This document shows, one piece after another, positions 47,496 through 58,909 of a stretch of 64,000 nucleotides of DNA. Position 1 is the stretch's first letter, and every line of letters begins with the position of its first letter. The translations under genes were made by a program, and so were the position numbers. This DNA comes from Thunnus maccoyii (Eukaryota; Chordata; Actinopteri; Scombriformes; Scombridae). Where the stretch lies: contig NC_056535.1 in assembly GCF_910596095.1 (NCBI RefSeq), positions 6,977,001-7,041,000 of the forward strand, read 5' to 3'. The notes beneath the pieces were generated by a model, which did no database searches, was not told where the DNA came from, and saw only the letters and a list, made by a program, of their open reading frames with translations.

Positions 47496-48019
47496 GCATC
47501 AGTTTGGTTCAGGGAAAATTAAAGGCATACTATGTAGGATTTGTCAGTTGCTGTTTGTAAACACAATATTCAAAGTTGTCCCCTCCTCCCTGGCTCAATG
47601 ACACAAGAGCGAGAGCGAGAGAGAGAGAGCAGCGGTGGTTGAGCGAGATAGAGAGTAAATGAAGGGATGGAGCAGCAGTGGCGAGAACAAAGCAGTGAAT
47701 CAGAGAAATAAAACACTATTTTCTGAATGATTCACAGCAGTTATGTTCTAAAGCAGAAATAAACATGCCCACGCATAACCCTATGGGAAGATGCCACATT
47801 GCCAGATTTGTTGTGAGTGCAGCCGAAGCGCAGGCTTCATCCTGGTCGTGTGGCCTCTCTGCTCTGCGTGTGTGTGTGTAGCTCAGCCCCGCCCTGACAT
47901 AGACAGAGAGCAGAGGACAGAGACGGAGAAGCAAACATCCCATTTCAACAGTGGCATAGCGCCGCTGTTGAAAGCATTAGGAGGAAACACTGAATCAACA
48001 AAACACTGCGATGTAACTC

Positions 48020-49392
48020 GGTTGGTAATCCAGAAAGTGTGTTTAACACACTCTGAGCCTAACCCTGAACTCTGAGTTGATGAACCTGAGATGGGAAACA
48101 GAGAACAGCACAGTTCAATCAACTCTGAGTATGTTCAATCTGTGTAAAGCATGTGTCTGGTGAATGAAAAAAGCCACCAACAATGGAGCTCCGATACTAC
48201 GTTTCACCATGGCAACAGGTAAATAAAAGACAAAGCCTCCATTTTAATCCAGTGGACGTAGAGATATTAATGGATGTGTGTGCGGATGGTGCACGTTCAT
48301 CTTTAAAAAAAAGAGCCTGAGTCAGAGTGGGAAAAGTGTCAATAAGTTAACACAATAGAGTTTTATTCAGTGTTGTCCATTAATTCATCATTTACTAGTC
48401 TTACATTTCCTTAATGATCTTAAAGTGGAGTCTGACTGTGTATCAGGCTGTAGCTAGATTACATTTTACATATATTTGTTCAGCTTTAATCTGACAGTGA
48501 CAAAACACAGGAGGCAGCAACTGAAGATGAAAAATATAGTTAAAGATTTAAAAAAATATATAGATCAAAGACATAAAGACATGACTGTAAGCTCACAGTC
48601 TGATCCAGTAATAATGTCTTTGGTGATTTGCACTTGAAAAGGCATCAAGGTTAAAATACAGCAGATTTTAAAATTTTAGACTCTGCAGCTGCACCACAAT
48701 CCTGCTCACTCAGAAAAATTAACATATGATCTCCATTACAATAGGAATGATGTTCCATCAGTGCGACCAATCACATCTTGAGTGATAGAGATAATTATTC
48801 ATCGATCCTATGTGTCTAAAGCTTCATACCAATTTTGTAAATTTAAACTGAGATAACACATTATGTATGCTCTAACAAACTGACAGCTGTCTTGTGTGTA
48901 CAGTCACAGTATTATAAAAAAAAACAACTTCCACTCCCAAAAAGGATTTTAAGGTTTTAATCTGAGCTGAGGCTGAATTTACGCTGTGTAATATGTGAAT
49001 GTGAGGGCAAAGAAATGACTAACAATGCATAAAGCTTTAGACAGTCTTTGAGCAACTGAGCAACAAACTAATATCCAACCAGGATTTTGATTGTGACAGA
49101 CAGTAAACCTCCGCTAATTAATGCGCTTCGATACGCGTTTTGATACGGACTGAATGAATGAGGACATGAAACAGCATATCTGGCTCTGGAGGAGGGAAGA
49201 GACAGAGAGAAACTCTGGGTTTGTTGAAGAAAACCTTCCAGCGAGCAGGTTAGCTTCAGTTCCCATGGTAACTGGCCCTGAGTTTAAGTTACCTCTCTTT
49301 CTGGAACTGAAAACCCAGAGTTCTCCTCATCTCAGGATTAACAAACTCCTAAGATGAGTTTTCATTTAACCCGCTTTCTGGAATACCACCCT
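48020..49392. mobile_element. Harbinger/PIF-like element nested in the TTAA element
   Basis: The terminal sequences GGTTGGTAATCCAGAAAG (left) and, on the other strand, AGGGTGGTATTCCAGAAAG (right) pair as inverted repeats. The match continues into GAACTCTGAGTTGATGAACC-type subterminal DNA. The interior holds a remnant of a Myb/SANT-like frame (48231-48320) and a short frame at 49154-49357. I could not identify the 3-bp target duplication with confidence. Confidence 0.7.
48231..48320 (+). pseudogene. Myb/SANT-like DNA-binding protein remnant of the Harbinger-like element
   Basis: The frame reads HFNPVDVEILMDVCADGA followed by RSSLKKRA and a stop. This resembles the start of the Myb/SANT-like accessory protein that Harbinger elements encode (a FNPxEVExLL...-type helix). 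Only about 30 residues survive, so it is a dead fragment. Confidence 0.5.
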
Positions 49393-49717
49393 GGTCACTA
49401 TGTTTTTGTAGAGTCCCTACCTCACACCCTGTGCTCTGTTATTGGCTGGGGCCTACACACCCACTGCCAGAAGGTTGATGCCCAGAAACGTCCCGAACAC
49501 AGCAAAATAATAAGAAAATAGAGGCAGAGGGCAGAGTCTCTGAAGATAAATACACTGCCACACACGTTTTTTTTTTAGGAAAATCCTACATAGTATACCT
49601 TTAAGCTATGTATAAAGGAAACGTCAATTACTGGTCTTTGTCCCTTTGGATTTAAGAGCCTGTCACTGATGATACATGATACAATGATACAAAAGGCACC
49701 ATATACTGTAGTTACAC

Positions 49718-50216
49718 TTAAAGTCTCCCTCCACTCAAAAATATGTTTTTCTTCTTGTTGCTTCAGTTGGATGTTTGAGCTTCACTGTGCAGGATGATGT
49801 GTGTTTGACATTAGAAGTCTGTTTTCACATCCATCTGCTGAAGGAGGAAAAGTTCACTGTGCTCCCTGAAAATCTAAGTTATAGATATGCATGATTTGTG
49901 ACATTACAACTAGTTTGGAGCCAATCCTGGTCCAGTATTCAATTTACACAAGTGTGATGTGGAGACTTGAAGCCTCCAGTGCACAAATACTGAAAATTGA
50001 TTTTACAGTGATGTAGGAGATATCTTATGTCCAGCTGTTAAACTTTTAAAATGAAAAATATTTGCATATTCAAAGATTTTGAAATTTTTAATGTGGGAGA
50101 AGGAGTAGAAGTAATTTCAATGATTTTAAAAAGATAATTGAACTTTTTTGTGGAAAAAAGCATGAAACACAAATTATTATTCGAAGTAGAGTGTTTAATA
50201 TACACCATCAAATATG
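49718..50216. mobile_element. TTAA-flanked element, copy 2 (inverted relative to copy 1)
   Basis: It starts TTAAAGTCTCCCTCCACTCA and follows copy 1 in reverse complement through TTCAGTTGGATGTTTGAGC, TAGTTTGGAGCC, CTTATGTCCAGC and CGAAGTAGAGTGTTTAATAT. The expected far terminus is replaced by a perfect hairpin at 50201-50239. Confidence 0.65.
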
Positions 50217-50239
50217 CTCCATGCATATTTGATGGTGTA
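50201..50239. repeat. 39-nt perfect hairpin at the end of a TTAA element
   Basis: Arms 50201-50217 and 50223-50239 (TACACCATCAAATATGC and its exact complement) enclose a 5-base loop TCCAT, giving a 17-bp perfect stem. It sits where the right terminus of the 49718 element would be expected. Confidence 0.85.
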
Positions 50240-53200
50240 ACGCATGCTACAAACTTGAATGTTTATTTAATTTACCTCTGTATATTGAGTATTTCATCAT
50301 ATCCATATACTGTATATTTGCTTTGTCTGTTTTGGTTTTGCATTTTAAAATAGATATTTTGCATTGTGAAATACAGACACCTCACAGTAATCAGTGACAA
50401 TCAAGTATCAGTGTTAAACCAAATAGCACAAAATTATATTTGCAGTTCATAGTGAATCATTTCTCTGACTAATTAGATTTTATTCTATATAATTAATTAT
50501 TATTTGATTTTTGAATGCAATCAAAATACACCTGGAAACAAGCCTTCTTCTTAATGTTGGATCTCATTCGTATTTGGCAATAAGAATGATCTTCACTTCG
50601 AGTGACACATCGTTCTATGTCACACTGGGTTGTATGTCTCACAGTACTCTGCAAGTTGAGTTTTTGTTGAGCTTTCAAGTGCCATCTAGGGAAACATGAG
50701 GAGAAACACACGTTCACTCACTAATAAGTAAGACTTGTGTTAGATGTGCAAGTTGGGTTACAGTTCCATCATCCAGTTGTGATTGCCGTCCAGTTTTCCA
50801 ACAGCAAGAGCATTTTAATGGCATTGAAAAACAAAGGAGACGGGTGTTCTCTCACATTCACCTTGGCAGCAGGTGAACTTCTTTATAACACCAGGACCAG
50901 CAGTAAGACAGCTATGAAATGAATCACTGTCAGACTATGATTCACAGCATTTGTTCAAGACTCAAAGCTATAATTAGATTTGTCCAATGTGTAAGGCAAT
51001 GACTCTCATCAATCTTATACTTTAGTAATATATACTGGTTGTCTGTGGCTCTTGACGCGAGAGAATTCAGTGGCCTAAAATCCTCAATGGAGTGATCTGT
51101 GATGAAGAAATGCCACAGACAATGGAAGTCTGAAAACTACTGAAGACTACATAAAAGAAAACAAAGTCACTGGAAACAGAATACTGCTAACATCTGAATA
51201 CATTTAGGAAGATTTAGTTACAATTAGTATAGAAGTGTAACAGTGTGCAAAATATGAAATATTACTATTATAATGAACCACGAATCTACTGGATCCTTAA
51301 AAAATATGATTCTCAGACAGTGTCACACAATAATTTATCATTTTGTTGAATAACAGTTAAAAAAGTTGGGACACCTTACCCAACATAAGCTCATCAGATA
51401 ATGATATTTAAAAAAAACAACCAAAAAAAAAGGTACATTTCCAACTGTCTAAATTGTATTTTAGGAAAACACAGTGAGGAGGACAGAGGTCATCAGTGTA
51501 ACTTAGTGGTTAGAAAGACTGGAAAGGTCAGTAATGGAGCCGGCAGTAAAAGCCCAGCAAAAACAGTCACATTTCCCCAGCATCACAGCAGAGCCTGCAT
51601 GCCCTGAAGACAACGCGATGTACCAAAAATACCCAACATGCATTTGCATTGCACGAGAACACGTGCAGGTGAGAGGGATCCTGCAGCCGGGGAGCAACGG
51701 CAATTACACCGTGAGACCTCAGCACGCTGGTAGCAGAGCTCAGCCAGCTGTCAGGAACAAGCAGGCACGTTGTGATGCTGATGGTTAGGGATGCACTGAG
51801 GGCAGACAGTGGTGAGGAGCTTGGTGTTGTATGGTGATCAGATCAGAGATGACGCATGAGGGCTGGACCTCAGAAACACCTCACTAAATCACGGTGATTA
51901 AATTGAGAGAACTGCTGCGGTTCTGTGTAATTAAGGCTAACGTCAATAAACGCAGCAGCAGTTACCTGAATCAATACTTGCTTAAGGAGGGAGGAGGGCA
52001 CTGGGGTTTGAGTGAGTTTGTTTAAAAAGCAGGTGGCACACAAACAGCCGATGGAAACAAATCTGTTTCATAAATGCACTGTTGAGCACCATGAATATCA
52101 CACTTTTAAAGGAAAAATCAAACCTCTAACCTTTTAACCAGGCAGCTACTATTGTTGTTTGTTGTCAGTGAAACATTAACGATGTGACACGTCACTGACA
52201 CATTTCCAACCGCTATAATGAGATGGGTAGCAGAAGATTTTTCATGATAGTAAATGTCAGGTTTAGTGTCAGGTCTGTCAAAATCAAAGAGAAAGGGCAT
52301 CTTTTTAGATTCTTCATTTTACACTGATGTTCAACAACACCCATACAAGTAACAGGATCAGGTCTCTATTCTTTAATAGTTAGATTTTTTATATTTTTAC
52401 TCTTTCAGTTAAATGTTCAGTTATTTCCTGCAAATGTTATTTCCCAATATAATATAATATAATATAATATAATATAATATAATATAATATAATATAATAT
52501 AATATAATATAATATAATATAATATAATATAATATAATATAATAGGCATATAAATGTTGTAAATTCTTCTCCTCACTGCCAGGAATAAAACTGTGAATGG
52601 GAAACGGTGGGTCTTTCATTTGCATAATCGTGTGCTAGCTAAAAGAAGACAAATTTTAACTACAGTATCAGTCAAAAGTTTGGTCACACTTTCAAGTGTG
52701 TCCAAACTTTATATTGACTGTATATTGAGTCTAAAATACTGGAATCAGCCTAAAATCTACTGAGCACATGCACATTTTAAACTTCCATAGGGTTATTAAA
52801 TGAGCACTCCATCTGTTTTACACATGAAGTTTGGTGTACTAGTCACAAGGAGAGCATTTCAGTCAGTCAAAACGGTTGTATAACAGTTATATGATGATGT
52901 CATCAGGGTTATCTTAGCTTAGCTTGAGACTTAAAATGTTTTACAGAAAGCCTGCATTGGAAGTGTGGAGTTTGAAAGAAGTGGGTATGTAGAGTGCAGG
53001 GGAGGTCTAATGCAAGATGCTATACAGTTGCAGTATCGGAAGTGTCAGATTTAGAGCCTGATGCATACTAGAGACTGAAAAACAAGATGTCTCTGCCTAT
53101 GCTGCTTCTGTTTTTCTTGGCAGTGGAGTACCCCTTTAAAGTCCCAGAAAAAATACAGAAGACATTATCTCACTCCAGTTATTCAAAGGTACCCACAGTA

Positions 53201-53639
53201 TATGGCCCTTACAAGAGGAAATCCATCATAGAAACACTAAGATACCAATGTCTGTATTGATTTATCAGCCAGTTTGTTTACATATATAGGGCACAACTGT
53301 CACTTTTTCTGAACTGAAAAAATCTTTAAACATGTCTGTCACCCTCTCCATTTAAAACCCACAGCTGAATGCAGCAAGCTCACACCTGCTGTCAGCAGGC
53401 TGTCAGGCACACAGGAAATCACTGACCTGAGTGCACAAGGTAGGGTGAGGGCAAGTGATTATGTCAACAAAAGTAAATTATACACTAAATGAACTAGTAC
53501 TGACCACTTATTGCACTGAATGAGAGTATCTGGGGGTGTATTTTCTTTTAAAAACATGTAACCTGAGATGCATTCAAGAGCAGAACCAGATCATGTGAAG
53601 ACATCATGTTTAAAACAGATGATATACAGTCCAAACAAC
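50240..53639. other. intergenic DNA between prok2 and gpr27
   Basis: Contains only the AATAT array and unrecognised sequence. 51530-51990 is higher in complexity and CpG, with GTGTAATTAAGGCTAACGTC cut from a longer run, and could be regulatory. Confidence 0.45.
52446..52544. repeat. AATAT pentanucleotide array, nearly pure
   Basis: About 20 uninterrupted AATAT units, much purer than the other pentanucleotide array and therefore probably length-polymorphic. Confidence 0.95.
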
Positions 53640-54644
53640 TTATCATCCATTTCTTATTTATTTGCTAAGAAATACAAACAATGCAAACATCCTTTCCAAA
53701 GCACCAAACTGTCCATAACCGTAGAAAAAGAATATCTGTTTATCCTGCAGGGAATGTGGATCGACCCATTTCTCAACACAACTGATCCATGAAGAATAAG
53801 AATTTGCAAAATACCTTTAAAGTGAGTGATAACACCTTGGTAAACACAAAGCATTCTAAGAGATTATGAAATATACAATATATCTGGTTAAAAAAGCAGA
53901 AGGGGAGGAGGAGTAAAGCTGTACAGTATTTACAAATGTGACATTGTCCTCACTAAAAATATACTGAGATGTGCATCTCATTTGTGGTATCCAAACGTTT
54001 AGTAAGCAAGTGTGTCTCAGATGCCAGAGACGATGACTCTCATCAGCTGACAAAATAGTTGTGTTTTGTTTCAGTCATCAGTTCTGCAGAAGGCAAACAA
54101 CCTTAAACGGATGTGTTGGAATATAATTTTAAAATATACAAACAAATAGCCAAAATGACATTCATGTACAATATTGTAGCGGACCAAAAAGGTTAATATA
54201 CTCAACAGGGCATAAGGAAAAAAAGTCTCCAAAGGTAGGACATAAAGTGACAAGTAAATTCTATATTTGGAGTGAATGTCATCTAGCCTACACATGCAGA
54301 GGTGTAAATTAAAATGTGGCTTAATCATGACATCTGATGCCCAGTTGTTGTTGTTTTTTTTTTTTTTAAATAAAATCATCACATTATGCTTCCATCCCTT
54401 AATATGCCTCATATAGCTTCAACCAGTCTGATTCTGATAAGCAAAATATAGTATGAATTTACATCATAGTAGTCTAAGGTTTTTGTCAAATTAAAGTAGT
54501 GGGTAAACTGTTTGTCACAAAGAAAGTGATCTGAACATCCCTGACTGCGTGTACAAACACATTTTGGGGCCCAGTCTCTTCTGAAACAAGATGTAAGTGT
54601 GTCTTTGGCAGTATACAGTATATATATGTTGGGGTCAGGAGCGT
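53640..54644 (-). other. probable gpr27 3' UTR and downstream flank
   Basis: There is no coding signal. On the minus strand the first AATAAA (TTTATT on + at 53657-53662) lies about 1 kb after the stop, so this may be the 3' UTR. A run of Ts at 54355-54367 (A-rich on the transcript strand) interrupts it. The extent is an inference. Confidence 0.35.
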
Positions 54645-55760
54645 TCAGATGACACAGTATGGCTCCATGGGTGTCTGTGTTCCCAGGCAGCAGGGGAAAC
54701 AGGCTCTGAGGCGCATCCGGAGCTCCTTGTTGAACAGGAAGCTGATGATGGGGTTCGCTCCCGCCTGGGCGAAGCTCATCCACACCGCAGCGCTCAGGTA
54801 GAGCTGTGGGACCGCAGCCCCCCGCACAAATATTCTCAGGTAGCAGGCGCTTATATAAGGAGCCCACAGGATGAGGAAGGTCAGTGTGATCATATAGTAC
54901 ATCTTCCCGATCCGTTTCTCCATCTTAAACTCATCCAGCACCAGCAGCCTCCTGTTGCCGGGGTGAGACGCTTGCCTGATACCCACCAGCGTCGGCGGGG
55001 TGGGTCCGCGGCCGAAGCCGGCGATCCAGTTGGCGGCTGCCTGCCCGGTGGCTCCGGGGCCGTGGAAGGTCCAGTTCTGGCTGATGGCCGGGACCAGCTG
55101 GGCAGGCTTCATTTTACGGTGATCGTAGACGAAGCACAGCATCTTTATGTAAACCACATGGGTCGTCCCCACGATGACGGCCAGCATCAGCATGAAGCCC
55201 AGCGTGTCGTTCGCCTTCACGTAGCGGTGCTCGAAGATGCACTGCTCCTCCTCACGGATGAACTTGTAGGTACCCACGTCGAACACCGGGGGGAAAGCCA
55301 TGGCCACGGAGAGGGTCCACACCATGCAGATCACCGCCACGCACGTACACAGATTCATCCGCTTCGAATAAAACCTGTGGTGGGCGATCGCCATGTACCG
55401 GGTGACGCTGACGCAGAAGAGCAGGAAGGCGACGTGGAAGCAGAAGAGCACGGACATGAAGGCGACGATCTTGCAGCTGAGCGCACTGTACGGCCAAGAG
55501 GAGCCGCTGCCGATCGATGCCATCACGAAGGGGAAACACACGGCGGAGCGGACCACGTCTGCCAGGCACAGATCCAGGAGGAAATAGTAGGGAGCCTTGT
55601 GCAGCGAGCTGTCCTTCAACAGCAGTAGCGACAGCGACGCGTTGCCCAGCAGGCTGATGCCCATGATCAGACCCAGAGAGGCCAGCTTGACCGCAGAGGC
55701 CGCGGACGCATAGTTCTGTAAGGACGGGCTGCTCTCCCCAAACTCACTTGTGTTTGCCAT
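54645..55760 (-). CDS. gpr27: SREB-family orphan G protein-coupled receptor (GPR27-type), intronless
   Basis: One uninterrupted 371-residue reading frame is typical of the super-conserved receptors expressed in brain (GPR27, GPR85, GPR173; about 370-375 residues). It starts MANTSE, with a glycosylation sequon at Asn3 and another at Asn184. Seven hydrophobic segments lie near 24-48, 58-80, 95-118, 138-160, 187-209, 288-308 and 322-343. Family signatures include LHKAPYYFLLDLCLAD, VTRYMAIAHHRFY (TRY at 120-122 instead of DRY), Cys96 and Cys174 for the extracellular disulphide, and the invariant third-loop block SQNWTFHGPGATGQAAANW. NPIIS (336-340) replaces the usual NPxxY. Cys357/Cys358 could be palmitoylated, and the chain ends EPYCVI. 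Position between prok2 and eif4e3 argues for GPR27 (SREB1), although several stretches resemble GPR173 and GPR85. Known: plasma-membrane receptor, enriched in brain, no agreed natural ligand. The coding region is much more GC-rich than its surroundings. Confidence 0.93.
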   Translation of the reverse strand: MANTSEFGESSPSLQNYASAASAVKLASLGLIMGISLLGNASLSLLLLKDSSLHKAPYYFLLDLCLADVVRSAVCFPFVMASIGSGSSWPYSALSCKIVAFMSVLFCFHVAFLLFCVSVTRYMAIAHHRFYSKRMNLCTCVAVICMVWTLSVAMAFPPVFDVGTYKFIREEEQCIFEHRYVKANDTLGFMLMLAVIVGTTHVVYIKMLCFVYDHRKMKPAQLVPAISQNWTFHGPGATGQAAANWIAGFGRGPTPPTLVGIRQASHPGNRRLLVLDEFKMEKRIGKMYYMITLTFLILWAPYISACYLRIFVRGAAVPQLYLSAAVWMSFAQAGANPIISFLFNKELRMRLRACFPCCLGTQTPMEPYCVI

Positions 55761-56420
55761 CTATGCAGCCGAGGTAGTGTGTATTCCCACATCAATTCAT
55801 CGACGATCGGTAGTATCCCGCCACGGCTGAATGGAAAACAAAAAAACACGATCCGCCGCCCCTTTCACAGAATAATCACTCAGGAATAAATCCACTCAGA
55901 AGCATTCGCTCAACATCCATCCCGATGTGCTGTTATCCCCACCAAAACAAACAAAAATCATTCAATATCTCTTCTTTTTTTCTTCTTATCCTTCATCTCA
56001 CAAGTGTCCGGTATTAAAAAACACCCGTGTCCGTTGTTCCATCCTCTGCTGAACAGAGACAGCCTGGTTTGGGTTTATACACCATCTCGGAAGGCATCCG
56101 TTCGGCAGACGAGCGGCTCAGAAAACACATCTCAATTTCCACCGATGGCGGAGGTCCCCCGTTCTTCGTCTTGAGGAATCAAAAAACAGACAGTGCTGCG
56201 CGGAAGCATGGCGCAATTACGCATCCCCAGCCTCATCAACGCCGGCTACAATGTTACTAAAATATACAAAAGCAAACGTGTTTGTGAAAGCAGGAGCGGA
56301 GGTGGGAAGCTCACAGAGGTGGGAGCGTCAGTAGGCTACGGGTCTCTCGGTGGATCTCACACAGCAGCGTCTAGCCTATGCGTCGCACGTCCGCTTGCAT
56401 GTATTTAGCAGGCCTGGGAT
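55761..56420 (-). promoter_or_regulatory. gpr27 5' region, CpG-rich promoter and 5' UTR
   Basis: Base composition changes from AT-rich to GC- and CpG-rich around the gpr27 start and stays so for several hundred bases upstream, as expected for a CpG-island promoter of a brain gene. No TATA box could be assigned. Short ORFs here have no recognisable product. Confidence 0.5.
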
Positions 56421-58619
56421 CAGCCAGGAGTCTCATCTGTCGGTCCTTGTCTATTGCAATCTATAGGAAGTCTGTCTTCATGCAGTGATGTGATGCAAAT
56501 GTTGACAGATGATGTCCTGTATTAACATTGCACAATGCTTTGATATGCAGGCTATAACATGAAACTATAACAGCCCCTATAAGATTATTATATATCAAAT
56601 AAAGAGTATTCTGAAATACAGTAAGAGTCCAGAGTTCTGCAGACGTTGTTCATTAATGCAACTTATAATCTTTATTATTGCAAGACAAACATTTTATACG
56701 CTCAAACACATAAACAGCATGTGATGTATTGCGCAAAACACTTGTCGTCATTGTTTTAAATGATGATCATGTAAAGTACACTGAGCAACTGATCAATAGT
56801 TACAAGGCTTTTATACACTGGAACCTAGATCAAGTCCAGGGGAATAATTACAGAAGGTTCGGGCAGACACTATAAAGTTTATAGACCCCAATAAAACCAG
56901 TCAAATGGTTCCACCAGCTAAATTAGTTTAGGAATGTTTTTGGCGTGGCTGAGTTCAAGGTAATGAACTAGCAGAATGGTTAGCAGCTGACATTGCTGGA
57001 AGAACAAACACTGGCATCGAAGTATGGAACATGCTGTTAAATGCCCAAAGAACAAATTAAATTACAATTATTTACACATTAATTGGGAAATAGTTCCTTT
57101 ACTTTGAGTCTGTACATTGCTTACAGGACTGGTGTCAAGTTCTAGGCTGGTAATACAGTTTCTGCAGTTATTAGGGGGATTCACAAACAACTGCTTTGTT
57201 GGAGCCTGCAAATGATGCTTTTCTTTTCTTTTTTCTTTTTTTAAAAAGAACTTTATTGAAAAATTACAAATACAATATATCAAGCAATAAAGTGCAACTT
57301 AAGTACCATGTAATAGCCAACAAGGGGCTTGAGACCAAAGCTAATGTAATGAGAAGAGGTCTCACTCAAAAGAGAAAAAAACATACCAGTTTCCTGGTCT
57401 GCTTTTCACATGGAACAAGCTTGTTCACAGTTCTTGACTATATATTAAAATACTGGGAGCAAAGAACTAGGCTATTTTCAGTAAGAATGGAGCAATAAGC
57501 AGGTGCATTTCACAAATGTCTACCCCAAGAAATATATATAGTCCTACACAAATGACTATAAAAGCCAATTTATGTTAAATGGAAAAGCACATCCTACCTC
57601 TAAAGCTAGTGTTGAAAACTGAAATAATGGCGATGAAATGATACTTTAACCCAGAATCAACCTTCTTGGCCAAGGAATATGAATGTTTGTATCTCACTTT
57701 GCCCAAACACATTGTGGAGGACAGAAAGATACAAATAAACATAAACACATACTGTTGCCATTTGTACAGGCAAGTAGGTGTGAAAATATACTGAATGTAA
57801 ACATCAACTGGACTTCTACGGTATGTATATACCATATAGTGCAAAAGATACAGGATTTTTAGGGCAATACCATATTGATATTTGAAAGTTTAAAAAAATC
57901 TGATAACACTATTGTCCGATATTCATTTTTGAACTTTACATTAGCAAATACAAAGATCTCATGAATGTTATCGTGTCAATTTAAATGTCTTCTGTTGTGT
58001 TCTGTGTAAATGTTCACCTGTTGTATTATGTCTCACCAATAAAAGACATAAAATACTAAGGATCCTTTAAATTTGGCTTTTAAAAAATTGTGAGATATGA
58101 TATGATAAGACATGCACTGAGTGGGACATTTTACAGTTGAAAATGAAACCTGTCAGTACAGTACAATCATGTCTGTATTGCAATTTCTTGTTATGCATCA
58201 GCCAACATTTACATAGATATCGATATAACTGTGATAAGCTACTACTGGTCAAAGCTAATATACAGTAGTCCTACTGCCTCTATTATAGGACTCCAGTTTA
58301 TTTGTTACTGTAAACTGTATATAGGAATGTAGTCTGGTTGTCACTGCACCATACAAGTGAATTGCAGTACAAAGAACCTGTGGTATCCTAAACTTACCAG
58401 CAGTAGCCTACATTTATGAAAGTAGCCTAAGATTAAAAGTGAAAGTTCAAACAGTTAAAACAACAGTCAGGTGTCCATGTGAACAGTGAAAGAGGTTTTG
58501 TAATCATTCCTCCTATTCATACTGACTATTAATAGATCCTCTTCAAATGTGCTTTCAATGTACGTGATGGGGGCCAAAATTCACAGTGTGTCCACACAGT
58601 CATTTTGTGCAAAAATGCA
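56421..58619. other. intergenic AT-rich DNA between gpr27 and eif4e3
   Basis: No gene, RNA or named repeat supported. Confidence 0.5.
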
Positions 58620-58864
58620 TTTAAAGGCGCAGTGTGTAGAATTTAGTAGTATCTAGCTGAACGGATTAGGCAGAAATGAAATATAATATTGATAAGTATG
58701 TTTTAATTAGTATGTTTTTATTTATAATCACCTGAAAATAAAAATCGTGTTTTTGTTACCTTAGAATGAGCCCTGAGCCCATGAGTCTATCTGCAGTCTT
58801 GCAGTGTTATGTGACACATCCACTGTACTACATGACATGCCCACTTCACCACCCCCCCCCCCCT

Positions 58865-58909
<45 letters not shown>

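Larger units (their letters stand above)
47519..49604. mobile_element. TTAA-ended DNA transposon (non-autonomous) hosting a nested insertion
   Basis: The left end TTAAAGGCATACTATGTAGG (47519-47538) and the right end, read on the other strand as TTAAAGGTATACTATGTAGG, differ by one base. The element begins 24 bases after the predicted prok2 cleavage site. Its left interior (47580-47790, GAGCAGCGGTGGTTGAGCGA...) matches 37990-38160. A Harbinger-like element is inserted at 48020-49392. No transposase is encoded. Confidence 0.8.

Noticed and set aside
54597-55628. 343-codon open frame on the + strand opposite gpr27
   Set aside because: It is the antisense shadow of the GC-rich gpr27 coding region. 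Its His/Asp/Glu-rich translation has no domain, and the minus-strand frame is a clear GPCR.
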